Below the pieces are notes generated by a model. That model saw only the letters and a program-made list of their open reading frames with translations. It was not told the DNA's origin and did not search any database. From Pseudomonadota bacterium (GTDB lineage Bacteria > Pseudomonadota > Alphaproteobacteria > Acetobacterales > Acetobacteraceae): a DNA stretch of 6,209 nucleotides. Of this stretch, positions 1 through 5,711 are shown one piece after another; position 1 is the stretch's first letter, and each line of letters begins with the position of its first letter. Position numbers and translations under genes: made by a program. The stretch is from assembly GCA_021828605.1 (NCBI GenBank), contig JAJZEG010000409.1, positions 1-6,209 on the forward strand. The letters run 5' to 3'.

Positions 1-91
1 GCAGCAGCAAGTCAGACTTGCCCGATCCGGGCGGCCCAACCAGCAAAACAGCGTCATCGCTCAGCGCGGCACAAGAGGCATGCACTCGCAT
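1..91 (-). CDS. hprK: HPr kinase/phosphorylase, N-terminal fragment (runs off the left edge)
   Basis: HprK phosphorylates and dephosphorylates a serine of HPr, the phosphocarrier of the nitrogen-type PTS in alphaproteobacteria; it acts in the cytoplasm. Only the first 30 codons are visible. They read MRVHASCAAL, then a hydrophobic strand, then a Walker A loop GPPGSGKS (residues 19-26) followed by DLLL. The start MxVHAxC close to the P-loop matches the short alphaproteobacterial form, which has only the catalytic domain (usually about 140-150 residues). I chose ATG at 91 because MRVHA is the usual family start. In-frame alternatives are GTG at 94 and ATG at 151, which would add 20 residues of proline-rich, unconserved sequence; none has a strong ribosome binding site. 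The gene is divergent from the protease/two-component operon, whereas in many alphaproteobacteria hprK lies beside the chvI-chvG two-component genes. The family call rests on a short stretch, so another P-loop protein is possible but less likely. Confidence 0.75.
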   Translation of the reverse strand, partial: MRVHASCAALSDDAVLLVGPPGSGKSDLLL

Positions 92-300
92 CACCGCCCG
101 ATTGTGGCAAGTTTTAGGCGCGAGCGAAAGAGGGGGTTGCGGTAATCTCATCGGATCATGAACAATTTGACATTTTATTCCGATTGCGCCGCCGCGGTGG
201 TGAATTAATCTTTCGGTTGCGATAGGATCCGATAATGCGCCGCACAGGTTGCCAAATCGATAATTTTCCGTCGATACCCCAATCTTACGTCACGACCCTC

Positions 301-344
301 ATCTTGCGTCAAACAGGTGCCAATCTTGCGTCAAACAGGCGCCA
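301..344 (+). repeat. 22-bp tandem direct repeat, candidate operator array of the htrA operon
   Basis: Two adjacent 22-bp units (301-322 and 323-344) read ATCTTGCGTCA followed by AACAGGYGCCA and differ only at 318 (T) versus 340 (C). A degenerate copy of the first half, ATCTTACGTCA, sits just upstream at 282-292, and the second-half sequence ACAGGTGCCAATC recurs loosely at 244-258. The two 11-bp halves of each unit agree at 6 of 11 positions. OmpR-family regulators bind direct half-sites about 10-11 bp apart, so a 22-bp period (two helical turns) fits binding by the response regulator encoded 1.1 kb downstream. The array ends 37 nt before the protease ATG, a position suited to activation. The repeat is seen directly; its function as an operator is inferred. 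A weak promoter match just downstream, GTGTCA (345-350) and AATAAA (368-373) spaced 17 nt, is speculative. Confidence 0.6.
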
Positions 345-381
345 GTGTCATGCCCGCCAGGATGGAGAATAAACGGATAAT

Positions 382-1455
382 ATGATGGTGTCGCGCCGCG
401 CCTTGATTGGCACGCTGCCAGCCATCGGCACCCTAGCCGGGTACCCTCGCGCCGTGGCGCATGGTTTGGATATGCGTCTGGCCCCGCAAAGCTTCGCGCC
501 GCTGGTGCGCGCCGTCGCGCCCTCGATTGTTGGGATTTCGGTAATCCAATATGCCGGACCGGCTCCCGCTTTGCCGCGCCTGGAATTGCCCGACCAACGC
601 TCATCCTCGGCGCGGGTGGTGCATCCGCAAACCCGGCGCGCCGTGCAGGCCGCCGGATCGGGCTTCGTGGTGACGCAAGCCGGGGTGATCGTCACTAATA
701 ATCATGTGGTCGGCAATGCACGGCAAATTGTGGTGACGCTGGATAATGGCCACCGGGTGCCGGCCCGGGTGATCGGCACCGATCAGCTCACCGATTTGGC
801 GATTGTGAAAATCGATATCGGCGCAACCCTGCCGGTGGTAAGCTGGGGCAATTCCGCGCGCATGCAGGTCGGTGACTGGATTTTGGCGGCAGGCAATCCG
901 TTTGATTTAGGCACCTCGTTCACCGCAGGCATTATTTCGGCGCGCGGGCGACAAATCGACGATGATCCCTTTGATCGGTTTTTTCAGCTCGATGCGCCGA
1001 TCAATCCCGGCAATTCCGGCGGCCCCTCCTTTGACATGCATGGCCGGGTGATCGGGGTGAACACCGCGATCGTTTCACCCTCGGGCGGGTCGGTGGGCAT
1101 CGGTTTTGCCATCCCCTCCGACCTGGCCCGTCGGGTGATCCGCGCCTTGATCGCCCATGGTAGCATCGCGCGCGGCTGGCTGGGCATCAGCGTAACCGAC
1201 CGCGCTGAGGCCGCATCGGGCGCGCAAATCACCGGCGTCGACCCGCAAGGCCCCGCCGGTGCATTAGGTTTGGCGCCGGGTGATGTTATTGTCGCGGTCA
1301 ATCACCATAAAGTAATAGATGCGAACGACTTGACGCGCATCATCGCGACCAGTCCACCCGGACAACGCGATCATTTGGAAGTTCAACGACGCGGCAAACT
1401 CTATGCTTTGCCGGTCACCATTGGCCGACGCCCGGCCGAACTCAGGAGCGAATAA
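382..1455 (+). CDS. HtrA/Deg-family periplasmic serine protease with one PDZ domain
   Basis: This is a trypsin-like serine protease of the HtrA (DegP/DegS/DegQ) family, predicted to act in the periplasm on misfolded or signalling proteins. The 357 residues begin with a twin-arginine-like signal (SRRALI, residues 4-9), a hydrophobic stretch, and an AVA cleavage site after about residue 26. The protease domain spans about 35-255. Its catalytic triad is H108 in TNNHVV, D138 in LTDLAIVKI and S212 in the PGNSGGP motif. A single PDZ domain covers about 265-350 and begins at the usual RGWLGI. One PDZ and this length resemble DegS, but a cleavable signal instead of a membrane anchor would make it soluble, so degP or degS cannot be assigned. 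ATG at 382 is followed at once by ATG at 385; the only ribosome-binding-like sequence is GGAG at 364-367, rather far upstream. Its stop shares one base with the start of the response regulator, so the three genes 382-3654 form an operon. Confidence 0.93.
   Translation: MMVSRRALIGTLPAIGTLAGYPRAVAHGLDMRLAPQSFAPLVRAVAPSIVGISVIQYAGPAPALPRLELPDQRSSSARVVHPQTRRAVQAAGSGFVVTQAGVIVTNNHVVGNARQIVVTLDNGHRVPARVIGTDQLTDLAIVKIDIGATLPVVSWGNSARMQVGDWILAAGNPFDLGTSFTAGIISARGRQIDDDPFDRFFQLDAPINPGNSGGPSFDMHGRVIGVNTAIVSPSGGSVGIGFAIPSDLARRVIRALIAHGSIARGWLGISVTDRAEAASGAQITGVDPQGPAGALGLAPGDVIVAVNHHKVIDANDLTRIIATSPPGQRDHLEVQRRGKLYALPVTIGRRPAELRSE
1444..1448 (+). promoter_or_regulatory. Ribosome binding site of the response regulator
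   Basis: AGGAG lies inside the last codons of the protease gene, 6 nt before the regulator ATG at 1455. It supports that start and coupling of translation across the TAATG junction. Confidence 0.75.
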
Positions 1456-2138
1456 TGCGCATTCTTGTGGTTGAAGACGATAAGGACGTAGCCGGTTTCG
1501 TGGTGAAAGGCTTGCGCGAAGCAGGCCACACCATCGAACATGTCGATAATGGCCGGGATGGCTTGTTCCTGGCCGCCTCCGAAAACTTCGATGCCATTAT
1601 TCTGGACCGGATGCTGCCGGGCGGGATCGATGGCCTGCGCTTGCTGGAAACATTACGGGCCCAGGACAATCCAACGCCGGTCTTGTTTCTCTCCGCCCTC
1701 GGCCAGGTCGATGACCGGGTCAAAGGGTTGAAAGCGGGGGGCGATGATTACATGACCAAGCCCTTCGCCTTCGCCGAATTACTCGCCCGGGTCGAAGCCC
1801 TGGCGCGGCGTGGCAAAAGCGAGGGGCCGACCACGCGGCTCGCCGTCGGGGATCTGGAAATGGATTTGCTGTCGCGCGGGGTGAAGCGCGCCGGACAAAA
1901 AATCGACTTGCAACCGCGCGAGTTCCGCTTACTCGAATATTTAATGCGCCATGCCGATCAGGTGGTCACCCGCACCATGCTGCTCGAAGGCGTGTGGGAT
2001 TATCATTTCGACCCGCAAACCAATGTGATCGACGTGCATGTGTCGCGCCTGCGCCAGAAAATCGATAAGCCCTTCGGCGCCACTTTGCTGCATACCGTGC
2101 GCAATGCGGGCTATATGCTCAGGGTGGAGGAAGTCTAA
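1455..2138 (+). CDS. OmpR/PhoB-family response regulator
   Basis: This DNA-binding response regulator of 227 residues is a cytoplasmic transcription factor that should be phosphorylated by the kinase encoded next to it. The receiver domain (about 1-115) has the acidic pair D8/D9, the phospho-acceptor D51 in ILDRMLP, the switch serine S80 in FLSA and the conserved K102 in TKPF. The winged-helix output domain (about 128-224) shows the typical QPREFRLLEYLM segment, then VTRTMLLEGVWD, the recognition helix region NVIDVHVSRLRQKID and the C-terminal wing hairpin ending NAGYML. The length is normal for the family, and nothing is missing. The start is supported by AGGAG 6 nt upstream and a one-base overlap with the protease stop. 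The natural targets would be its own operon, through the 22-bp repeats at 301-344. The sequence resembles the CusR/CopR/TctD branch but gives no clear ligand, so no gene symbol is assigned. Confidence 0.95.
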   Translation: MRILVVEDDKDVAGFVVKGLREAGHTIEHVDNGRDGLFLAASENFDAIILDRMLPGGIDGLRLLETLRAQDNPTPVLFLSALGQVDDRVKGLKAGGDDYMTKPFAFAELLARVEALARRGKSEGPTTRLAVGDLEMDLLSRGVKRAGQKIDLQPREFRLLEYLMRHADQVVTRTMLLEGVWDYHFDPQTNVIDVHVSRLRQKIDKPFGATLLHTVRNAGYMLRVEEV

Positions 2139-2145
2139 TCACCCT

Positions 2146-3654
2146 ATGGCCGATCAGCCCGACCCCCTGCCGTCCGCCGCGCTGATCGAGCCAAGCCCGC
2201 TTTTACCCGCGGCGAAACCGGCTCATCGCCGTTCTACCGGATTGCGTTCAGCCAGTATTCGCTTCGCGGTGCTGTATGGTCTGGTATTCGGCGTCTCCAC
2301 CATCGTGCTCGCCGCCTCGCTGCGCTATTCCACCCTGGGTCTGCTCAGCCGCCAAACCGAAGTGGCGATCAGGGCGGATGGCGCCGGATTGGTCAATCAT
2401 TATCGCACCGGCGGAATTCCAGCTTTGGTGCTGGCCTTGCGCAACCGGATCAGGGAAAATCCCGACGAATCCGCGATCTATTTGCTGGTCGATCCGCTCG
2501 GCAACCGGATTATCGGCAATCTGTCGAGCTGGCCGCAAGCCGTCGCTCAGGATAATGTGCTCTATAGCCTGCCGATTGAGCATTTCCACAAAAAATCCGC
2601 CGCCCAATTACGCGCCTATGCGCTGCCCGATGGCGACCAACTCCTGGTCGGGCGCGATATCGAAATGCAGGTCAAATTACGCCGCATTCTGCGCGATGCG
2701 ATGATCTGGACCTTGGCGGCGATGATCGGGCTCGGCATCATCGGCGCGCTGGTGGTGCGCGGCCTGTTTGCCCGCTCGATTGGCGATATTTCCGTGGTCA
2801 CCCGGGCGATTGCGCGCGGCGATTTGGGCCAGCGGGTGCGGCGCGATTATACCGGTGATGAGTTTGATATCATGGCCGAAACCATCAACGACATGCTTGA
2901 TCGGATCGCCCGGCTGATGGATGGGGTGCGCGAGGTTTCCAACGCGATTGCCCATGATTTGCGCACCCCCATCGCGCGCGCGCGCACCCGGCTGGAATTC
3001 GCCGCCTCCCATAGCAGCGACGCCGATGAATTGCGCGCCGCCATCGAACGCGCGACCGGTGAGCTTGATGGGGTGGTGCGGGTGTTCCAGGCCTTATTGC
3101 GCATTGCCGAAATCGAGGCCGGTGCGCGCCGGTCCGCCTTCGCCGCCTGCGATTTGGCGCCGGTGATATCCGGGCTCGCCGAGTTTTATGAGGCCGCCGC
3201 CGAGGAGCGCGGCATCACCCTGGAATCGAGCTGTCCGGCATCGCTCGATTTGGTCGGCGATTGCGATATGGTGCAGCAGGCGATTGCCAATTTGCTCGAT
3301 AACGCCATCAAATTCGCCCCGGATGGCGGGGTGGTGCGCTTGGCTGCGCGCGTTGATCCGACCGCCATCGAAATCCATGTCTCTGATAACGGGCCGGGGA
3401 TCCCGCAAGCCGATCGCGGGCGTGCCACCGAGCGGTTTTACCGCAGCGAGGCCGCGCGCAACACGCCCGGCACCGGATTGGGCCTGGCCTTGGTGGTCGC
3501 CATCGCGCAACTGCATAATGGGCAGCTGCGCCTTGAGGATAATCAACCGGGCTTGCGCGCGGTGCTGGTCCTGCCGCGCGATCATCCCAAGCCGGTAGTC
3601 ACCATGCGCGCCCGATTGCGCTCGGTCACCCGCCGCAAGGCCCCAACTGACTAG
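2146..3654 (+). CDS. HAMP-domain sensor histidine kinase
   Basis: This inner-membrane sensor kinase is the partner of the upstream regulator. The 502 residues comprise a proline-rich cytoplasmic N-terminus (1-35), a first membrane segment (about 37-59), a periplasmic sensor region (about 60-183) without a recognisable ligand domain, a second membrane segment (about 185-206) and a HAMP linker (about 204-257). The dimerisation/phosphoacceptor helix has H270 in the H-box AIAHDLRTPI. The ATPase domain has the N-box NLLDNAIKF (382-390), the G1 box DNGPGIP (414-420) and the G2 box GTGLGLAL (442-449). A short basic tail (about 480-502) follows the ATPase fold. All catalytic motifs are intact. ATG at 2146 is 7 nt after the regulator stop; an earlier in-frame start at 2038 would lie within the regulator gene and add non-family sequence. 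The nearest ribosome-binding sequence, GGAGGAAG (2126-2133), is somewhat far, so coupling to the regulator is likely. The signal is unknown; its linkage to an HtrA protease suggests envelope stress. Confidence 0.93.
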   Translation: MADQPDPLPSAALIEPSPLLPAAKPAHRRSTGLRSASIRFAVLYGLVFGVSTIVLAASLRYSTLGLLSRQTEVAIRADGAGLVNHYRTGGIPALVLALRNRIRENPDESAIYLLVDPLGNRIIGNLSSWPQAVAQDNVLYSLPIEHFHKKSAAQLRAYALPDGDQLLVGRDIEMQVKLRRILRDAMIWTLAAMIGLGIIGALVVRGLFARSIGDISVVTRAIARGDLGQRVRRDYTGDEFDIMAETINDMLDRIARLMDGVREVSNAIAHDLRTPIARARTRLEFAASHSSDADELRAAIERATGELDGVVRVFQALLRIAEIEAGARRSAFAACDLAPVISGLAEFYEAAAEERGITLESSCPASLDLVGDCDMVQQAIANLLDNAIKFAPDGGVVRLAARVDPTAIEIHVSDNGPGIPQADRGRATERFYRSEAARNTPGTGLGLALVVAIAQLHNGQLRLEDNQPGLRAVLVLPRDHPKPVVTMRARLRSVTRRKAPTD

Positions 3655-3692
3655 AGTCTTTTTCGTTCGTTTTTGCTCACAAAAAAACTCTA
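3652..3692 (+). terminator. Inverted repeat at the end of the kinase gene, possible terminator
   Basis: TAGAGT (3652-3657), which includes the kinase stop codon, is complementary to ACTCTA (3687-3692). After one mismatch, TTTTT (3659-3663) pairs with AAAAA (3681-3685), leaving a 17-nt loop. The stem is AT-rich and no T-run follows it, so it is not a standard intrinsic terminator. Its position between two convincing operons is the main argument. Confidence 0.3.
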
Positions 3693-3706
3693 ACCTATTG
3701 TTTCGC

Positions 3707-3753
3707 GGGCAACTTTATCCAATAAAATGATTCCATTTGATTGAATGTTGCCC
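3707..3753. repeat. 47-nt long imperfect hairpin in the AT-rich intergenic gap
   Basis: GGGCAAC (3707-3713) pairs perfectly with GTTGCCC (3747-3753). After a 3-nt bulge TTT (3714-3716), 3717-3729 pairs with 3734-3746 at 11 of 13 positions (mismatches C3719/A3744 and A3724/G3739), closing on a 4-nt loop ATTC (3730-3733). ACCTA (3693-3697) and TAGGT (3754-3758) could add an outer 5-bp helix across a bulge. No U-tract follows. It could be a transcription barrier between the operons, the remnant of a small repeat element or a structured RNA; the sequence alone does not decide. Confidence 0.5.
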
Positions 3754-3853
3754 TAGGTGTTTAATCCCTGAATTCGCGCGATGATCCCCTCATCGCATGC
3801 GCAGCACGCACAGAAAGCAACGCCGCCCTCTCGAATCCGACTCGACTTTTGGG

Positions 3854-3882
3854 TTGAGTTGTGGCTTCAATGTTCTTGTTAT
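3854..3882 (+). promoter_or_regulatory. Candidate SOS promoter of imuA
   Basis: TTGAGT (3854-3859) and TGTTAT (3877-3882), spaced 17 nt, each match 4 of 6 consensus bases. The -10 hexamer lies inside the LexA box, the usual arrangement for repression by blocking polymerase. The predicted RNA would start near 3889, downstream of the ATG at 3881, so either this promoter or that start needs revising. Confidence 0.35.
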
Positions 3883-3886
3883 GTTC
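3872..3886 (+). promoter_or_regulatory. LexA operator (SOS box) of the imuA-imuB-dnaE2 operon
   Basis: GTTC (3872-3875), seven bases TTGTTAT, then GTTC (3883-3886) is an exact match to the alphaproteobacterial LexA direct-repeat box GTTC-N7-GTTC. The wider context is an 11-bp direct repeat ATGTTCTTGTY (3870-3880 and 3881-3891). LexA repression relieved by RecA after DNA damage is the known control of imuA-imuB-dnaE2 operons, and this site lies immediately before imuA. Confidence 0.88.
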
Positions 3887-4483
3887 TTGTCTGTCCTCCC
3901 AGCCATTGCTCCTGCATTTCCAGCCTTTCTGCGCGCTTACCCAGCCGTGCATGAGTTCCGTGCGCCCTCGGGCACAGCGGCACATGGCGGCTTGGCGGCG
4001 TTGCTGCTCGGTATAATCTGGGAACAGCGTCCTGTTCTGTGGGTGAGCGCGGCGCCAGACTGGTATCCGCCAGGGCTGGCTTGGGCAGGAATTGATCCTG
4101 GTTGCTGCCTGATTGCCCAGGCCACGAACGACGCGCAAGCCTTGGGCTCGGCGGAAGTGGCCTTGCGGGGCGGGATGGCGGCGGTGGTGGCGTGCGAGGC
4201 GCTTTCGCGGCTGGCGGCCAGGCGGCTGGCTCTGGCGGCCAAGCAGGGTGGCGGCGTCGGGCTGGTGCTGCGCCATGCTCCAGCCCGGACGCGCGAGGAT
4301 TCCACCGCCTTTGCCTCACGCTGGATGGTGCATCCAGCACCAGGCGCCCCCCATGCTCCGGCCCTGCGGGCAAAGCTGCTCTACGCCAAAGGGGCGATGC
4401 CAGGGGACTATCTATTTACCGTGAAGGAGGGATGGGATGCAGAAGCGCCGCTTTCTCTCCCTGGCCTATGCCGGGTCGGATGA
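3881..4483 (+). CDS. imuA: ImuA, RecA-like accessory protein of the SOS mutasome
   Basis: ImuA is the RecA/SulA-like cytoplasmic partner needed with ImuB and DnaE2 for error-prone translesion synthesis. From ATG 3881 the protein has 200 residues. Family-like segments are VHEF (about 23-26), AALLLG, PVLWVSAAPDWYPPGLAWAG (about 50-69), with the following GIDP, and the ALRGGMAAVVACEALSRLAARRL helix region. A second strand block GVGLVLRHA precedes FASRWMVHPAP and a C-terminal KLLYAKG...YLFTV core strand pair. No Walker A loop is visible, as in many ImuA proteins. The open frame extends up to ATG 3797, but that start would put the LexA box inside the gene and adds a basic, non-family N-terminus. 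TTG 3887 is another alternative. None has a clear ribosome binding site, so a leaderless or short-leader message is possible. At 200 residues it is shorter than many relatives, lacking the usual extended N-terminal helix. It overlaps imuB by 47 nt. Confidence 0.82.
   Translation: MFLSVLPAIAPAFPAFLRAYPAVHEFRAPSGTAAHGGLAALLLGIIWEQRPVLWVSAAPDWYPPGLAWAGIDPGCCLIAQATNDAQALGSAEVALRGGMAAVVACEALSRLAARRLALAAKQGGGVGLVLRHAPARTREDSTAFASRWMVHPAPGAPHAPALRAKLLYAKGAMPGDYLFTVKEGWDAEAPLSLPGLCRVG
4424..4430 (+). promoter_or_regulatory. Strong ribosome binding site of imuB
   Basis: AAGGAGG, a near-perfect anti-16S match within imuA, lies 6 nt before ATG 4437. It fixes the imuB start and shows that its short N-terminus is not a mis-called start. 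The nearby out-of-frame ATG at 4432 is too close to be used. Confidence 0.85.
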
Positions 4484-5711
4484 TCTGGCGACACTGGCGC
4501 TCTGGTGTCAGATTTTTACACCCCTTACTGCCCCCGACCCGCCAGATGGCGTCATGCTGGATATCACCGGCTGCGCGCATCTGTTTGGGGGGGAGGCCGG
4601 GCTGCTGGCCCGGCTGGCGGCACGGCTGCCGAATGCCCGCATGGCGATTGCGGATCATGCCGCCGCCGCCTGGGGGCTGGCGCGCTATGGTCAGCCCGGC
4701 CGCCCGGATATTTTGTCCTTGCCCCTGGCGGCCCTGCGGCTAGCGCCGGAACCCATCGCCCGGCTGCGCCGTATCGGCATTCGCACCATCGGACAACTCG
4801 CGCGCCTGCCGCGTGCCGGGCTGGTGGCGGGTTATGGGCAAGCGCCCGCTTTGCGCCTGGCCCAGGTGCTGGGTGAGGCGCCCGAAATCATCCGCTTCAT
4901 TACCGCCCCGCCGGAATGGCGGGAGGCGGAGCCGTATCCAGAAACCCTGCTGCTGCCCGCGCAGTTTCAAGCGGCATTAACGCGCCTGACCGCCAGGCTC
5001 TGCGCGCGCCTGACCACGGGAATGCTGGGTGCCACCGCGCTGACCGCCCGGTTTTACCGGGTTGATCGGACCTGCCCGGCAACCCATCTCGCCTTTGCCA
5101 CCCCCTGCCGGGATGAGGCACAAATCGCCAAATTGCTCATCGAAAAATTAGCCCAGGACATCGATCCAGGCTTTGGCATCGAGGCCATCGCGCTGGAGGC
5201 CACCACAACCGAACCTCTGGCCCCGATGCAACAAGAAATGGGCGCAAAAATCCCGGATTACGCCCAACCGCTCAACACGCTGCTCAACCGGCTGGGTTCC
5301 GCCAAAATCTGGCGGGTGGCGCCGCATGCCTCGCATGTCCCGGAATTCGCGGTGCAGCGGACGCCCCTGCAGACCCGGCCCGTTTCGTGGCCCAAGCCGC
5401 ATCACCCCCGCCCGATCCGTTTGCTGCATCCGCCGGTACCCATCACCGCCATCGCCCCGGTGCCCGATGACCCGCCGGTGCAATTCACTTGGGAACACCA
5501 AACCCACCGGCTGCGCTGGGCGACAGGGCCGGAGCGCATCGCGCGGGATTGGTGGGCGCACCCCCATGATCCCACCCGGCCGGAACGAGAGAAAATCCGG
5601 GACTATTATCAGGTGGAAGACATGGAAGGTGCGCGCTTCTGGCTGTTCCGCGCCGGGCTGCATCAGGGGGTGGCGGCGCCGCGCTGGTATCTGCACGGTT
5701 TTTTCACCTGA
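4437..5711 (+). CDS. imuB: ImuB, inactive Y-family polymerase homologue, apparently missing the fingers region
   Basis: ImuB is a catalytically dead Y-family polymerase relative that links ImuA and DnaE2 to the beta sliding clamp during SOS mutagenesis. The 424 residues start with the family's RRFLSL (4-9). Residues 14-32 (SDDLATLALWCQIFTPLTA) lead to PPDGVMLDITGCAHLFGG (35-52), the equivalent of the Y-family 'SIDEAFLD' palm strand but without its acidic pair. A helix-hairpin-helix thumb covers about 99-134, a little-finger-like domain about 165-260, and the conserved C-terminal region about 285-424 ends GPERI, RDYYQVED, FWLFRAGL, APRWYLHG. Typical ImuB has about 65-75 residues (end of the first palm strand plus fingers) between RRFLSL and the segment at 14-32; here they are absent in frame. 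The usual clamp motif region reads PMQQEMGA (263-270), which lacks the hydrophobic/aromatic end. The start is set by AAGGAGG. The stop overlaps dnaE2 by one base. Family assignment is firm; the missing region is judged from memory of the family. Confidence 0.9.
   Translation: MQKRRFLSLAYAGSDDLATLALWCQIFTPLTAPDPPDGVMLDITGCAHLFGGEAGLLARLAARLPNARMAIADHAAAAWGLARYGQPGRPDILSLPLAALRLAPEPIARLRRIGIRTIGQLARLPRAGLVAGYGQAPALRLAQVLGEAPEIIRFITAPPEWREAEPYPETLLLPAQFQAALTRLTARLCARLTTGMLGATALTARFYRVDRTCPATHLAFATPCRDEAQIAKLLIEKLAQDIDPGFGIEAIALEATTTEPLAPMQQEMGAKIPDYAQPLNTLLNRLGSAKIWRVAPHASHVPEFAVQRTPLQTRPVSWPKPHHPRPIRLLHPPVPITAIAPVPDDPPVQFTWEHQTHRLRWATGPERIARDWWAHPHDPTRPEREKIRDYYQVEDMEGARFWLFRAGLHQGVAAPRWYLHGFFT

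Noticed and set aside
167..172. TTGACA, a perfect -35 hexamer on the plus strand
   Set aside because: Positions 188-197, where the -10 should be, are purely GC-rich and no promoter partner fits; the site is probably chance.
376..381. GATAAT just before the protease start, as a -10 element
   Set aside because: It would place the RNA start beyond ATG 382 and 385, and no -35 lies 16-18 nt upstream.
2038..2145. Histidine kinase starting at 2038
   Set aside because: The extra 36 residues are the regulator gene read in another frame, with no kinase-family features; ATG 2146 fits the gene spacing.
3797..3880. ImuA starting at ATG 3797
   Set aside because: No ribosome binding site, a basic unconserved N-terminus, and the LexA operator would lie about 75 nt inside the gene.
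3761..4276. Long minus-strand open frames opposite imuA and elsewhere (for example 3094-3585 and 5148-5696)
   Set aside because: They lack family motifs and ribosome binding sites and are explained by high GC content opposite well-supported plus-strand genes.
4437..4500. A frameshift as the cause of the short ImuB N-terminus
   Set aside because: The DNA between RRFLSL and the 14-32 segment is too short to encode the missing region in any frame, so a deletion or true absence is needed.
4102..4743. A separate gene spanning the imuA-imuB junction in the third frame
   Set aside because: Its translation is glycine- and alanine-rich shadow sequence, and imuA and imuB are both recognisable across the same bases.
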